Source of the DNA: Zonotrichia leucophrys gambelii
Lineage: Eukaryota > Chordata > Aves > Passeriformes > Passerellidae
DNA: 64,000 nt
Direction: 5' to 3'
Assembly (NCBI RefSeq): GCF_028769735.1
Contig: NC_088172.1
Span: forward strand, 59,427,075-59,491,074
Shown: positions 46,441 through 60,369 of the stretch, one piece after another
Numbering within the stretch: position 1 is the first letter of the stretch
Layout of the letters: each line of letters opens with the position of its first letter
Notes under the pieces: generated by a model
Seen by the model: only the letters and a program-made list of their open reading frames with translations
Told to the model about the DNA's origin: nothing
Database searches by the model: none
Position numbers and translations under genes: made by a program

Positions 46441-49400
46441 CCTGTTCTGAAAATAGAAAGCGTGAGCAGACCATTCTTCGCTTCCCGCTTTGAAGTCTCA
46501 ACTTTCGGTATTGCACAGAGGAATGCTGTAAAACGACGTGAATGCTAAAACATGCAGTTTAAGATCGAGGAAAAGTGTTTAATTGTACTTTTGTTTCTTG
46601 TAAAGCAAATTCCCTGTTCTGTGTGCAAGATGGGCAGGGAAAGAGGAAGAGTCACAGTGCATGTCCCTGAGGACATTTCTTTTTTATTAGGTCGATAGCA
46701 TCTAGGACATTCTGCACAACTAATCTGTTCTTGGTTTGTTTTATAAAACTGAAGGTACTATCAAAAGCTGTAGATACATTATCTAGCTCTTTGGCCATGA
46801 AGATACAAGCTTTGGAGAGCAGGGAAAAACCAGACTGCCTGATCCAGGATGCCTTGAAGTTAGTGGATACACTAATGAGTGGTAAGGATAGTCAGTGAAA
46901 GTATCTTTTCTTTTTCAGTCCCATAAAAGAAAAATATGTTGTTTTGTCTTCCAGAGGTTTGAAATCCTTTTGTGAATAAGCTAAGCAGTTTTAAGAATAG
47001 GAGCTCTTGAAAGGATTTAAGCACTTCTGGGCTTTCTCATGACTGTGTTTTTCAAAAGGGCCACTAGGTCTTTGGAAGATTTGTCTCAGAAGCAAAGTTT
47101 CTCTGTGATGAGCTTAAAGCAAAGCTTTACAGCTTATAACAGCTGTGGTTCTTGTTCTGCTGAGGAAGGTGAAGCCACTTCAGGCAATATGTGTGTGACA
47201 TGAAAACCATAACTGTGGCACCAAAAGATTTATCCAAGATAGTCTAATTGCTAAGATGTGACCAGGAGTAAAGGTGTGGCAAGTGAGTTTGGTATGGCTT
47301 TCCAACCCACATGGAGCTTGTGTAGATCCAGGCTCAAGTCCTAACTATTTGCTCTTCCTTGCTAATGTGTACTTGTTAGATTGAGTTAGCTCATATGTGC
47401 AGAGTTACACAGCAGAGAGGTTGCCTGTAAATACGTCTTGTGGCCCCAAATGAATGGCATTTTGAGATCAAAAGTGAGGCAGCTGACATCCTGACACAGG
47501 GCTGGCACTCGATCTGGGTGAATCTGCTCCCTGAGCCTGCAGTGCAGGGAAGTGGGATTTTAGTGTCCCTTTGCCAAACACATCACTATGGCTCTGCTGT
47601 CTCCTGGAGTCAAGAGCAGTGCTTGACTTGCTGAGTACAGCAGCACCAGCAACAATCATTTAGATCAGGTGAGAAATTTACATATTTCCCATTGGCAGGC
47701 CAGGATAGTGGGCATGATTCATGAACTAGAGAAATGAGGAATGAGGCTGCTGTTGATCCTTAGTTCCCTTTCCCAGCTCTTCTGGCATTCTTGGATGTTG
47801 GCTGCCTTCCAGATCTCACCACTGATTATGACAAAGAAGAATATAGTTTCTCTTCTTGCTAATTACAGTACTGATTTTTAAATCCTTATTTTAGGCCTGG
47901 ATTTTCATGGGCGTTGAATTTGTAAAGGCTCTGCTTAGAATCAGTTGTATTGGAAGATGAAGTCCATGTTCTCTTAAATCATTGTTTGAAAAACCTAGAT
48001 CTAATGTTGTTCTTCTAATACAGTTTCTGGACACATGAGCTCATAGACTGGCTCTGACAAACAGCATTGTATTGTGGAGATAGGCTGGGTGTGTTTTGTA
48101 GAATTACTCAAGGTTGCCTTTCTGTGAGCTATAATGCATGCCTGTACCCAGCTTGTACTCTGCAATCTGCTATCTTTTTCCTGTTCCTCTCCTCCACCTT
48201 TTTCATATTCCTCTTTCCTGTCAAATGGCAGGGTCTTTACCTGAAGCCAAACAAATTTTACTTTTTTGCATTCTCATCTGAACCTCTTTATCAATAACAG
48301 TTTCCCCTCGCTAAAGTTTCTGTACGTCTGTAGGATTATGAAGATTATGAGACCACCTATTGCATCATCTTTGTCTTTTAGTGCAATTCCAAGACTTCAG
48401 CCTACAGATTTTGCATTTCATCCCACCTATTCCTGTCACTTGCATTCAGTTTCTTTTCATCAGCTCTATCATGGGTTGTCTGGTTTTGGACTAAACCCTC
48501 ATAGATATAATTTCATACTGTCTTGCAGTAAAAACAAAAATTATTTATATTCTAAATCCCGAGGGACCAGTCAAACAAGCCCTTACATCTCACACATCAA
48601 GAATCCATATGTCTTGGTGGTTTTTTGTGTATGTCAGGAGATCATTTTGTGCTGATATCTTCCAAGCAACTGTCATGTTTATTTAATGAGCATATCAGTC
48701 ACTAAAGATGTTATGGTTTATAAGTGTGCTCCTGCTGCTCATCTAAGGTTGATTCCCCGATGCATCTTTTGAATATTTCCTGTTCCTGGTGTCACAAAAT
48801 GGAAAACCTATGGGTAGCCAGATTTGTTAAAGCTCCAGCACAGAAGGAAATCTGCATTTGGATACAGCATTAGTGATATCTCATAAATAATCCAGGGTTA
48901 CTGATGACAATGTACCACAAACATTTTAATGACAAGCAGTTAAAGCCTGCAATGACAGTTCATTCCTTCTTGAGTAACTTGGTAAATAAAATCATAATGC
49001 TATTTTAATCAGTAGCATTTCACTAAAGCTCCCTTACTGCTTCTGCTTTAAAAATAGCATTTAAACCAAAATTACAGTGGTAACAGATTATGCAGATTGT
49101 TTCTTTGACAACTTTGCCCTCTGCCCAGGCAACAGAAGGCATAGAGAAGGAGCCATTAAATTCCATTTAATAGACCTGCTTCTGTTCCTAGGTGAACAGG
49201 TCCTCATTTCACTTACATGGAAACAAGCAAGCTGCGCAAGGTGACTGAGGCTGAAACATAAAAAGCTTTTATTAATAAAGGACCAAAACTACTGAGAATT
49301 TAGCTCAATAATCAGTGTATCCCACAGTATGTTTTCAGGGCCAGTGTTTGGGGAGAAACACCTCTTAATTGAAAAAAAGCATATTTGGTATTGAAGACAC

Positions 49401-52400
49401 AGGAGCAATATAAAGCAGATCACAGAGCTGACTATTTACTTTACTTTTAGGAGCATAGTCTTATTTTCACTCTTCAAATAAAGTTATTGTACTTTTTTTC
49501 TCAGACTAAATCACTTTATCAGTGGCACAATGGGCTGCGGGTTAAATTGATTATTCTTACTCCCAAGGCATCTGCAAGAACAGTGCAACTACCAGTATCT
49601 TTGATGGCCCAGGAATTATAGATAGGGTAGCTATAGAAAAGAAATTTAGGTGTTAAAACACTTTTATTAGTAATGTTTGTACAGCAGGGACAAGGAGCCA
49701 TCCCTTAGGAATTACTTAGATTTTCACATAAACATTGCAATTTAATATCAGGTTTTTACAGTGATGCAAATCAGCTGCTATAGTAATTTAAATGTTGTAA
49801 TAATTAAAATTGGGAAAACATGAGAGAGCATAAATTCTGACAAGTTAGGTGTGAAATTATAGCAAGGCATGCAACTTGCAAAAGGCATTTTATAAAGCTA
49901 ACACCAAAAGGGTTTTTTCGAGCCATATCAGGGCTAGGTGACTGAGAAGAGAGTCGGGGAGAGAGAGGCAGTGGGCAGCTGGGAGAAGTGCAGGCAGACA
50001 GTCTTAGGGAAGAGACATCTCCAAGGTACATCTGTAAAGGGACCACTTGCTCCCAGAGGACACAGTGTATTGTGCTCTAAAATCATCTTAAGGACACTGT
50101 TGCTGCTATTAGAAAAGAAGGGAAAGAACTAGTAACATGAATTTCAGCAAAGTGCAAGGGTCAGCTCTTGATGACAAAATTTTAAGAATTAAAATGAAGT
50201 AAATATGTTAGCAGTGTAGCTCTCAGCTGGTGTGTCTCCTCACTTGAGCACAACTTCACACCCTGCCTGTGCTCCTTCCTGTGAACCCCTTTGCTTTACC
50301 TGCCCTGAAGGCAGTTTATGGTGCTGGAGAGCTGGCCCCTTGCTCTTCCAAAGTCTTTTTTGGAGTTATTTTCCCTACTTCCTTTCCTTGTTGGAATTTC
50401 CCAGCCTTTTTGATCTGTCCTCTTGAAAACTTGCTCTCCTAGAAGCTATAGCAAGAAAAGAGGGTTTCACTAAATATAGCTGTGAGGATTCTGGTTCTCT
50501 TCTTTTTCTCTGTTCTTGGAGTTGAATCACAAATTTTCAAATGTAGCATGAAAGAGCATCCTCCCCCTCCATTTCTCTCTAGGCTCATCTTCCCAGTTTC
50601 CTCCCCTTCCAAACTGCATTCCCATTGTGCTCTTTTATTGTTATCTTCTCTCCAGTTTTCTTTGCCTATCTCCATCATTGTTACTGCACTTTATAAACCT
50701 TTCCTTTTGAGTTTGCACTCTGTTTGAATATCTTTTCAGTTACATGCCATCTATAATACAGATAAATGTTAGGGTGTTGCATTTTTTACTCCACAGCTGT
50801 CTTTACTCCTTCAAACCAGGACAGCAGTGTTAGGGATGCTGCTGTGAGAGCAAGTATTCATCAAGGATTTCTTTGAAACTGAAATTGCCAGCTCTGTGGT
50901 TGGCAGTCTCCTGATTCATTCAGCAGCTATTTTGGAAGAATAGGTAAGATCACTCTCAAGCTTTTAGAGGGCTGCAATTGTCACCTAGACACCAACAGAT
51001 GAAAAAATCAAATTGACATATTGGGAGGAACTATAATGGAGGATATGATTAATACGCACTTGGGAAAAGTCAGCAGGGCATTTGTAAAATCTTTAAGGAC
51101 TAAGCAAGCACAGGGATATGAGATGGTACAGGTGTTATTTTCAGCAAGGTTTCTGTCCAAAAGCTCTTTAAGAAATTTGGGTGTCAGGACAGGAGAAAGA
51201 GTGGTCTCCTGCAGGATAAAGCTGGTGAAAGAGGTAGGCATTCATTGTTTCTTAGTGCCCCCTTAGTTTAAAAAAAACAGGGAAGTCTTGAAGGGACTGT
51301 GCTCCAGCCTGGGACAAATGTTCTCTTAAAAAGCCATGTCTGAGGTAAGGGAAGTCAGTGGTGACATGAAGTTACCAGGGGGCAACAAAAACAACACTGA
51401 AGTGGTTTACTAATCATGACAAAGCAAAGCATTAAAATTCAGCTCATTGAAGTGCAGCTGAGGTCTGTCCTCGGCACTCAGAGCTGCAGTCCAAGGATGC
51501 TCTGAGTCCTCTTCCATGTGGAGCTTGGTAGGAAAGTGCACAGATTATCAGATGGGGAAGCAGTCATCTACAGAAGAAATTTTTATGTGATGCTAGATCA
51601 AGTCATTACTCAATTTTTCCAGATGGCAGACAATGATGATGCAGGACAGAAGGGTTAAATCCTGGTTGAATTGCAGGAGCAGCTGAAAGAAAGGCATTCC
51701 CCTTGGAAGTGCTGCCCTAGCTGCAAAGCAGGGAGTTCACACAGCTGTAGCTCTGATTTGTGTTTAATGGTAGGTGATTCAGGAGCATCAGAACGTGCCT
51801 GCTCTTGTTCTGATTTATCCATTCTCTTTCAAGTTTGCATTCTGGGTAGGCGAAAGGTGGCAAGGATGACAGCGAAGCCAAAGAAAGGTCATTTTCTGCA
51901 GACACACCAGGCCTCATTTTCCAGCTAGACTCACCGGAGAAAGAAAGAAACTGTTGAGTTGGCCTCTGGTTTTCTAGCAGTGAGCAGCAGCTGTTTTGGT
52001 AGCGGTAGCAGCAGCTCATATAACAAATGTTTCATGATGAATGCAAACAAAAGCCAGCCCTGAAATTCCAGCTCCACTATGTACGCATAAAATATAAAAC
52101 CAGTTCAAAATAATGTAACTAGTCAACTTGAGGGATTTTTTTCTTCCCCTCTAAATAAATTCCATATGAGAATTAGTGTTTGGTCTGCTCGGTTCTCCAG
52201 GGCTCACCCAGAAATTTTTTATCATAAAGGCCAAGGGCAAAAAGTGAACACAAAAACAGAGCAAGAAGAAATATTTTTAGAAAAAGTGCACGTGCAAGGA
52301 GGTTGTGTGGTTTGGGCGAAGGTTTTGAGAATGCCAGTCATGCTTACTGAATTGAAATTACTGCTGATGTTTGTGAGTTGGCTGAATTCACTTGCCTCCA

Positions 52401-54090
52401 AAATAGGTCTTGGAGGAATTCTTTATGCATCTCTGTGCAATTTGCTTTCTGAAGATGACTTGTGGTTTTAAAGGCATCTACATGTTAGAAGAGGGTTATG
52501 CCCTCTAGCATAAATTTCTTTCCAGATAGCTAGTGGGAGGATTTCTAGAGAATGCAAGTTGCTGGTCAGTGCATACCCAGGGGAAATGAGGATATTGAAG
52601 AGAGAGAAAACTATAATAATTGGAGACTCAGGAGAAATACAAAAGCTATCCAGGAGGCAGTGTCTTACATTATCTTCCTCCAGTTGCCTAAGTTAAAACA
52701 GCAAGTAAATGCCAGCATTTACCCATCCCTCTCTGCTCTGCTGTTTGCTGGAGCAGCATCTGTTGTCTGCCCACGCAAGCACTCCTGCTCTGTTCTCAGG
52801 CCCTGAAATACTCTCCTCACAGTTTGCTTTCCTTGTGGTTGTTTTTTCTGGGCTGGCTTCCCTGTAATTGTGGAATTATTCAGCTCTATCCATCCAGCAT
52901 AGGAAAAAAACTAATTTCTTGTGTTCTGACAGATTAATGATAAAATAATATAGTTTATTGTTGTGCCTTTTTCAATATGATTCTATTTAATGCCTTTTGT
53001 GTAATGCAAGTTTTGAATGAGGTTTGTCTTCTTCCATTTTGTTCCTTTCAACTGAGTTTTGAAGAGCCTGGGAAGTTGTGTTTCTGTGTGATGTATTGCT
53101 GTTCTTGGGGTACATGTGTACCTAGAAGTCATTATGGGTATCACATCTTTGGTGTAGCAGAGCATGCAAAGGTAGGGCTTAGAGCAAAAACTGTGTGCTT
53201 GTCTTGTCTCTGCTCCTCCTGCTTCTTGACTGCTTCAAATCATTTCCAAGCCATCACCTACATTATTTTATGTCTTGGTATTTGTGGAGTGGGAGGGGGA
53301 AAAACAGACTGATAGAGTACTGTTGGATCTAGCAAAGAAAAGGGAACAGAAGGGGTGGCCTCTTTCAGGTTTTGCTTCTTTCTCACTAGAAGGAATTGCA
53401 GCACAAGTTACTGGGAGAGCCAGTGGTTGTGTTGGGCTGGTGTGTAGGGAAAACAGGGGCAGGGAGCACATGGATGTTGCTATAGCAGAGTTTGGTGCAT
53501 GCAGGGAGCCAGGGGCATGCACAGTCAACCAGAGCCCACAGTGCTTTGCAGAGCTGTGCTCCTGTAGCTTTTAGGATGTTACCAAGTTTGGAGGTTTCTG
53601 CTTGGGCACGAACACTTGCTTTTTCTGTTACATAAAATGAGAATGTGGAATTAATAGGTGACTGATATATAATATACATCTTCCCAAAGCTAGTGGAAAT
53701 TGGACATGACAGAAGTGACAGCATAGCCAAAGCAAATTTATTTAAAACATTGAATGAAAATATTCACCAAAAACTCTGTTTTATCCTAAATACCACTAAA
53801 TATTTTCTGGGCATTGAAGTCTTAAGTTTTCTTCCACTCTCTACTGTTCCATGAGTGCTCTGCCATTTTTACAGTAGCCATGACTCACCCTTGAAGGGTC
53901 TTCAGACAGCTGACAAACCTGCCATACTTCACTGGGTATTGATATTATTTAATGTCAGTACTTAAATTATGTATTGGGGAAACTGAACTCTCTGTGTGAC
54001 CAGTGAAGAGAGGTAAATGGCTGTTTCTTTCTCTAGGGTCTGTTTGGTGCCCTGAGTGCTGTCTGGAGTTCATCAGCAGGAGTACTCCTG

Positions 54091-54114
54091 ACTCATGCTG
54101 GTACTCATGCTGGT
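54091..54114. repeat. 12-bp perfect tandem duplication
   Basis: ACTCATGCTGGT occurs twice in direct succession. It is a small local duplication without evident function. Confidence 0.9.
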
Positions 54115-56924
54115 GTACAGTAGGGTAGACAGGGACGCTGGCTAGGAGTTGACATGCAGTAGTGTTTGTAGGAGCAGGGATGAGGTATGAGTACAAAAAC
54201 AAAGTTTGTCATCCTTCTTAGTGCTTTCCTTGCCTATCCAATAGACAGATCTGTGCATCATTGAGTGCTATTTGATCTAAGTTTTGGTTGAATTGTTTGG
54301 GACTCTTTTGTGGACTTCACTTTGGGTTTTTTTAGCACCCCACTATATTTTTCTGCAGTGATTCCAGGAACAAAGTCCATAACTTTAGTTTCTCTGTGGG
54401 GTACAGAAGCACAGCGGAAGCCCAGGACTCCCTTTCCAAGAGCAAAGGAGGTGAATGAAAAGGAAGATCTTTTCCAGTAAAGTCTCAGGAAACCCCTGCA
54501 TGGTGACCAAAGCAACTGCTAGAGAGTGAATGAACTGCAGAAGATGGGAACCTGGGGAAGGATTTTGGACAGTAAAACTATGAAGGGTCTTGAAGAGAGT
54601 GAAGCATGGCAGGACCAACTGGGGTGAGGGATGATGGTTGAACCAACCTGCTCAGGTATTTAGCAGTGAGGTAATTTCACCAGTTGCTTCCTCCATATTC
54701 TCTCCAAGATGTTTGGATCAGCACAGTTTTGGATTAGCTACATCTCTGGCCACTCACTGCCCACAATTAATGTTTTGGTGATTGAGAAGTCCTCATTCTG
54801 TTTTTCTGCGCTGAATCCTGGTTCATAGAGATTAGTGTTTGTCCAGTTGCACCACAGAAGTATCACATGCCTTCCACATTTTCCTTGGAGTTATTATGTC
54901 AGGATTTGTGGATATTTCAGGTGTGGAGTTTTTTCCACTCTAGACTCTTACCCTATCTATTTCCATTCTTATTTAATTCAGTAAGTGGTAAACTCAGTGG
55001 TAAATTTTGAGTGTCTGTGATGGCAATTAAAAGCTACTAGAGTCAGGACATCAGCTGGGAATCCTGGATACCAAATAGCATTTTGAAGACTTCACATTCT
55101 TTCTGGAATTTTGGTACTTAGTCTAGTTCATGACTTTGTGTGCAAAGCCAATTCATTGATTTTCTGTAATGAGCAGGTGAGATGCTAAGCATGGAGGGTG
55201 TGCATTCTTTGTAAGCACAATGAAACTATTTATTGTGTTAAGATTGTTTTGTTTTGTTTGCAAATGGCAAATTGTTCTTTCCAGTCAGCATAGTGAAAAG
55301 GGTGAGATGAGTGCTCTAAGCCCTTGAAAGAAACACATTTTTATGATGGGCATACACATACACACATCCTGATACACATATATATTTATCCAGATGTACC
55401 AGGAACAGCTCCTGGAGAGCAGTAAGCCCTTTTTATAGTCGGCCATTTTTAGCCCTTATTAGTGGAAAATAACAAGAACAAATTGCATCTTGTACAACTT
55501 TGCCTTTTGGTGCAGACATGCCAGTGCAAGTGGTTGAGAGTGAGAAAACTCAGTCTGTTGTCTTACACTTCAGCAAACAGTTTACCAAAGATGTCAGCCC
55601 AGTTCATCTTGGGCTTTGCTAACAGAAGATCAGTGAAATTGCAAAGCATATCTGTCTGTATATTAAATTTCAGAATTTACTTGGCACTGCCTTCTGCTCC
55701 TGCTGGAATATGGTACTGAGTCCCTGGCAGGCCCCAGTACTTTGTGCATTTGCAGAAAGTACTTAGTATTTAGCCTAGTTTAAGGGCAGATATGCCACTT
55801 AGCCAAAGGTTCTGCTTTGAATCATTGAAAATTATTTTCCTTGGTGCATGTTTTTGCAAGCTACTTGTGGAAATCAGTGGTTTGAGTTCCTGCTTAATTA
55901 ATCTGCTCAGTTCACAGACTGCTTCAGTTACCCTTTCAGACCGCATCTTGGTGTGCATCCCACTCCTTCAAAAGTAATAAAAATTTAAGCACATAGCCAC
56001 TTTGTATCTCATGTGCAAAAAGGGAAAAACTAGTCACACACATCTTTTCATACTGTATACACATGTGTGAGTAATTTAGTGAAAAAATGGCACATTATAC
56101 CATTAGTGTATAGTGTCAGTGTATTTTATTAGCAATTGGCACTGCCAGACCAATATCTTGCTTTTGAAATAATGGCAGAACTTGCCCAGATTGCTGCTGA
56201 AATCAAAGGCTGAATCTAGCACTGCATCCCTGTTTCTGAGTCTTAGCAGGAAGAGACAAAAAGCAAAAGATACAACAAAAGTATTTTGATAAACAGATGT
56301 CACCCACTTTAAAGTGTTGAATCTCAGTTTAATTTTTCCCATGCTACATAAATAGCCCCTTCACTTCCTTTAGCCTTGCAGTTTTTTGTTTCCCACTGTT
56401 GCTCAAACAAAATGAAAAAAACCTAGTTATATTTATGAGGACTCTATATTTACTCAGTTTAAGAGTTTTCATTTCTTCAGTAAATGCACTTAATAAAATT
56501 AAATGCTCTGGTAATGTGCCAGAAATGCTGTCAGCCACTATGGCAAGCAGATGGATGAAGTTTCAGCTGAACGTGATGTGCCCAGGTTACTTTGTTTGTT
56601 TAGAAGCTGATGACCACAGTCACTGGACATACTGGAGTAGCCTGTGAGAAATGTTTTTTTGAAGAGCTCAGAGTCACAATTTCGTACTCCCAGCACCTGT
56701 GGGTTTACTGACGAACTTGACCCCATCCAGGCATTTAATTGGGTTCCAGGACCTGCATACTCAGCACTAAGACTGGATGTGAAGGCAATCTAGCTGCAGC
56801 ATCTGTCCCCACACTGGCTGCCAAGGTTGATTCTGCTGTTTGGACTGGATGTACCCTTCCTCCTTCAACAGCTCCATGTGTGTCTCTCCCAAAGCTGTGC
56901 ACTCAGTTGCAACCCCCCCAGTAG

Positions 56925-57616
56925 ATTTTTGCCTGGAGAGTGGCCCAGCAGAGAAGGACCTGAGAGTGCTGTTGACAGCTGGCGTAACATGAGCCAGTGT
57001 GTGCCCAGGTAGGCAAGAAGGCCAAAAACATCCTGCCCTATGTCAGACACAGGGTGGCCAGCAGGACCAGGGCAGTGACTGTCCCCCTGTACTTGGTGCT
57101 GGTGAGGCCACACCTCGAGTGCTGTGTTCAGTTCTGGGCTCCTCATTGCAAGAAAGACATTGGGGTGCTGGAGGGTGTCCAGAGGAGAGCAACAGAGCTG
57201 GTAAAAGGTTTAGAGGGGAAGTCACATGAGGAGCAGCTGAGGGAACTGGGCTTGTTCAAGTTGGAGAGAAGAAGGGTCAGGGGAGACCTTGCCACTCTAC
57301 AACTACCTGGAAGGAGATTGTAGCCAGGTCTGTCTCTTCTGCCAGGGAACCAGCGACAGGACAAGAGAAAATGGCCTTAAGTTGTGCCAGGGACCATTGA
57401 GGTTGGACGTCAGGAAAACTTTCTTCACTAAAAGGGTGTTTGAGCATTGGAAGAAACTTCCCAGGGAAGTAGTAGAGTCACTATCCCTGGAAGTGTTCAA
57501 GGAAAGAATGAATGTGGCACTTACTGCTATAATTTACTTGACCTGGTGTGTTCTGTCAAAGGCTGAACTCAGTGAACTTGGAGGTCTTTCCAACCTTAAT
57601 GATTTTATGATTCTAG
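56925..57616 (+). mobile_element. CR1 LINE, 5'-truncated, about 0.7 kb
   Basis: Forward-strand CR1 covering the C-terminal third of ORF2 and the 3' end. Frames in order give [20 protein letters not shown], then [20 protein letters not shown] and [20 protein letters not shown]. After a frameshift near 57300 comes FFTKRVFEHWKKLPREVVES. It finishes with GGAGGTCTTTCCAACCTTAA and a TGATTCTAG tail. The RT active site lies upstream of the truncation and is absent. It is in the same orientation as UST and better preserved than the copy at 1.3-3.0 kb. Confidence 0.94.
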
Positions 57617-60351
57617 GACAAAACCTGATTGTGTGCATTGCTCACCCACTGAGCGCTAAGCCTGGGTGAAAACCTGTGTATGTGTAAGTGCACACACACA
57701 TCAATGTGGTCAATGTCCCTTCCACACAAATGTACACTGAGCCAGAGGTGAATTTTTTTTTTTTTTGGACTGCTGACTATGTCCAGCCTGCCTCAACAGG
57801 TTTCTCTCTTTATCTTGATATAACTTCTACTATTGCAGGTTTTGTGAGTAATGTTGAATATCTTTATTCTACCACTCCTGAAGATTGCCTTATAGAAAAT
57901 TGCAATGTTCTTCCACAAAAGCCTAGGTTGTTGCACGCATAGTGCTCCTTTTAGTAACCTCATTCCGTCCCAAAATTGATTTATCTTGTAGAGCTTTTCC
58001 TAATTGCTGTCACATTGCCTGGTTTCTGTCTCATTTTATTCTTATTCAGAGGTGTTAACATTTACGAGTTCCTGTAAATACTGAAATGGAAAAAGACAGC
58101 AGATCATTTTATCTCCTGTTTTTGTTAATCACAAGGGAAAGGTTTGTGCAGTATAACTTTGAAGCACAGTAGTCATTATGTCAGGTCTAGTATTGTCATT
58201 AAACTAATGTGCAGACTATCCTGGAAACTTTGATACTAGCCAGTCTCTCTAGCACTGGCATGAAACTACTGGTTGAAATACTGCAGACATAAGACAATTT
58301 ACACAATTAAGTGCAGGAGCAATGGTTTTTCATGCCCCGTAAGTCTCTCATTGGGAATCATGTGTGCTTTCAGAGTGTTCAGCTAAGTCCTTTAACAAGC
58401 AATAGAGTTAAGGCTACTGAGAATATACTTCCTGTAAGCAGGGTAATAGATGGCAAAGTGATGCACCCATGTATCTCTTCCTGGTCTGTACATTAATGTT
58501 AAATGGGAGTTGAATTTAAAAAGATCATTGAGCAAGCCCTGTTCCCTCAATGGATTGTTCTTGGTACTGACACACAAGCAAGAATGGTGAGGGTGTGCTG
58601 GAGCTCATCGTGTCAGTCCCAGAAGACAGGTGAGAGTTACTACAAAAGCAGCTGTCTTTGCTTCTGGCTGGCACAGATGGATGGAGTGCATAGGGAAGCC
58701 TTTATCTTCCAAGATCTTAGTCTTGTAAGCATGTCAGAAATGCTGTTTTCACACTCCTTCTGGAAGAAAATATGTTGCTTGGAATATAGAGCAAGTACAT
58801 GCATGTGTAAATCTTGATGGTGTTTGAAAACCTTCTAAGCACCTAAAAATGTTTTGTATTCATTTATATTAACCCAAACAGATTAAAATTATACTTATCC
58901 TTGAGTTGGGGCCTGCTTCCAAAAGCTCTCATGCATATAAGGAATTGCCAGGGGAAGTCTCCTGTCACAGGTCACTGAGACACTACATCCTGTGATACAG
59001 CCTCTGAGGGAGTGCTTTGGGATCAAGCAGGTCACACCAGACGAAGGGAATTTCTTCTGCCTTTCTCAAACTCCCATCCCTCACCTGTGACTGAGCTGCT
59101 AAAATGCTGAGGTTGGCATGAAGAGCCATTGTATCTCTGTAACTTCTGCAACAGCATCTGCCTCCAAGGTTTCCAGCAGAGACACAAACTCTCAAATCAC
59201 AGCAAGTCCCAAGTGTCCCAGGTTCCTCATTGCAGACATGGCTGCAGGCTCTGTAACACAGGCAGCGAAAAACCCAAGCATGAATTCACCTTGACTTGGG
59301 TTGCATTTGTGGAAATCCAGCAGGAGTTTTGGTCACTGTGAAGTCCTGAGAAAGCTAAATGTTTGGCTTATCTATCTGTCAGACACTTGGAGGTCTCCTA
59401 GGTGCATAGGAATTACTGTCTTTGTGAGTGAGGACACTTGACCTTCACATGAGCCTATTAATGCAGGCATGGAGGGTAGGAGTGGGTTGCCTGGACCTTC
59501 CTGGAAGGAGAAAAGATGAATTCTTGTTTCTGGTTCATAGTGACCTCAGGGGACATGAAGACCCTGGCAGCCTTAAGGCTTAGCCCTGTTGGGACATTAT
59601 ACTTTGCCTCCTAGCCTGAACAGTAGAAAATCAAGATGTTCCCTCTCCAGGAAAAGCACTGGGTGAGAATTGCATTAGCCACACTATGAGATTACTCTCC
59701 TCTCCCAGGGCTTCTAGTTAATATAATTCCCCTTCTTTTTATTTTTTTTCTCTTGTTGAAACAAGTCTGCCTGTGTTAAACAACAGACCTTTTTCCTCGG
59801 TTTTGGCCAGAGGAGGAAGCCTTTGTCCCGATCTCCTGGCAGCTGGCCAAGGCAGTCGGGATGTGGGCCAGGAGGGGGTGAACTTGAAAGGAACAGTGTG
59901 TTGTTTCTGCTCTGGTAGCATTCTTCCTTCTTCAGCAGTGCCTCGGCCCCTGGCTGCCTTCAGTCACTCATTATACACAAAAGAACCTAAGGGCAAAAGA
60001 GACAATTTTCTCTTGACCGCCTGTAACTTGAAATAATAAGAAACAAAACCATTTTGGGGCTTTCAGCTGTGTATGTGCAGACATGGTTGGGAGAAGATCA
60101 TCTTGGAACTGGCAACTTTCTCACAAGAGAGAAAAGAACCAATAGCACCTTTTTCCCCCCATTTTAATAGCAGCCTTCATACTACAACATCCATCTTCCC
60201 AGTCCTGTAACTCCTATCAGTTGTGATTTTGCCTTGGCAGTGCATAAGTTTTATTACTAGACATTAGTTATATCCTAGTTAGTATTTTTGCATCCATTTT
60301 TCATTTCAGTAGTTACATATGACTGCTTATTTCTTTATATATGCTCTTGGA

Positions 60352-60369
60352 AGACTTAGGCTTAAGTCT
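60352..60369. repeat. 7-bp palindrome with 4-nt loop
   Basis: AGACTTA pairs with TAAGTCT around GGCT. It is short enough to be chance, and is listed because similar tight palindromes occur elsewhere in the window. Confidence 0.5.

Larger units (their letters stand above)
40788..56924 (+). other. UST: UST intron, downstream
   Basis: About 16 kb of intron after the third visible exon. Recognisable items are a G/T-rich stretch near 46.0 kb, a CpG-dense patch at 46.26-46.44 kb and a 12-bp tandem duplication at 54.09 kb, all listed separately. The open frames in this stretch are short, unrelated to known domains by eye and overlap on both strands. Confidence 0.6.

Noticed and set aside
51021..51266. 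81-codon + strand frame in a purine-rich region
   Set aside because: It looked briefly like a mobile-element coding remnant, but no motif of CR1 or retroviral proteins could be matched.
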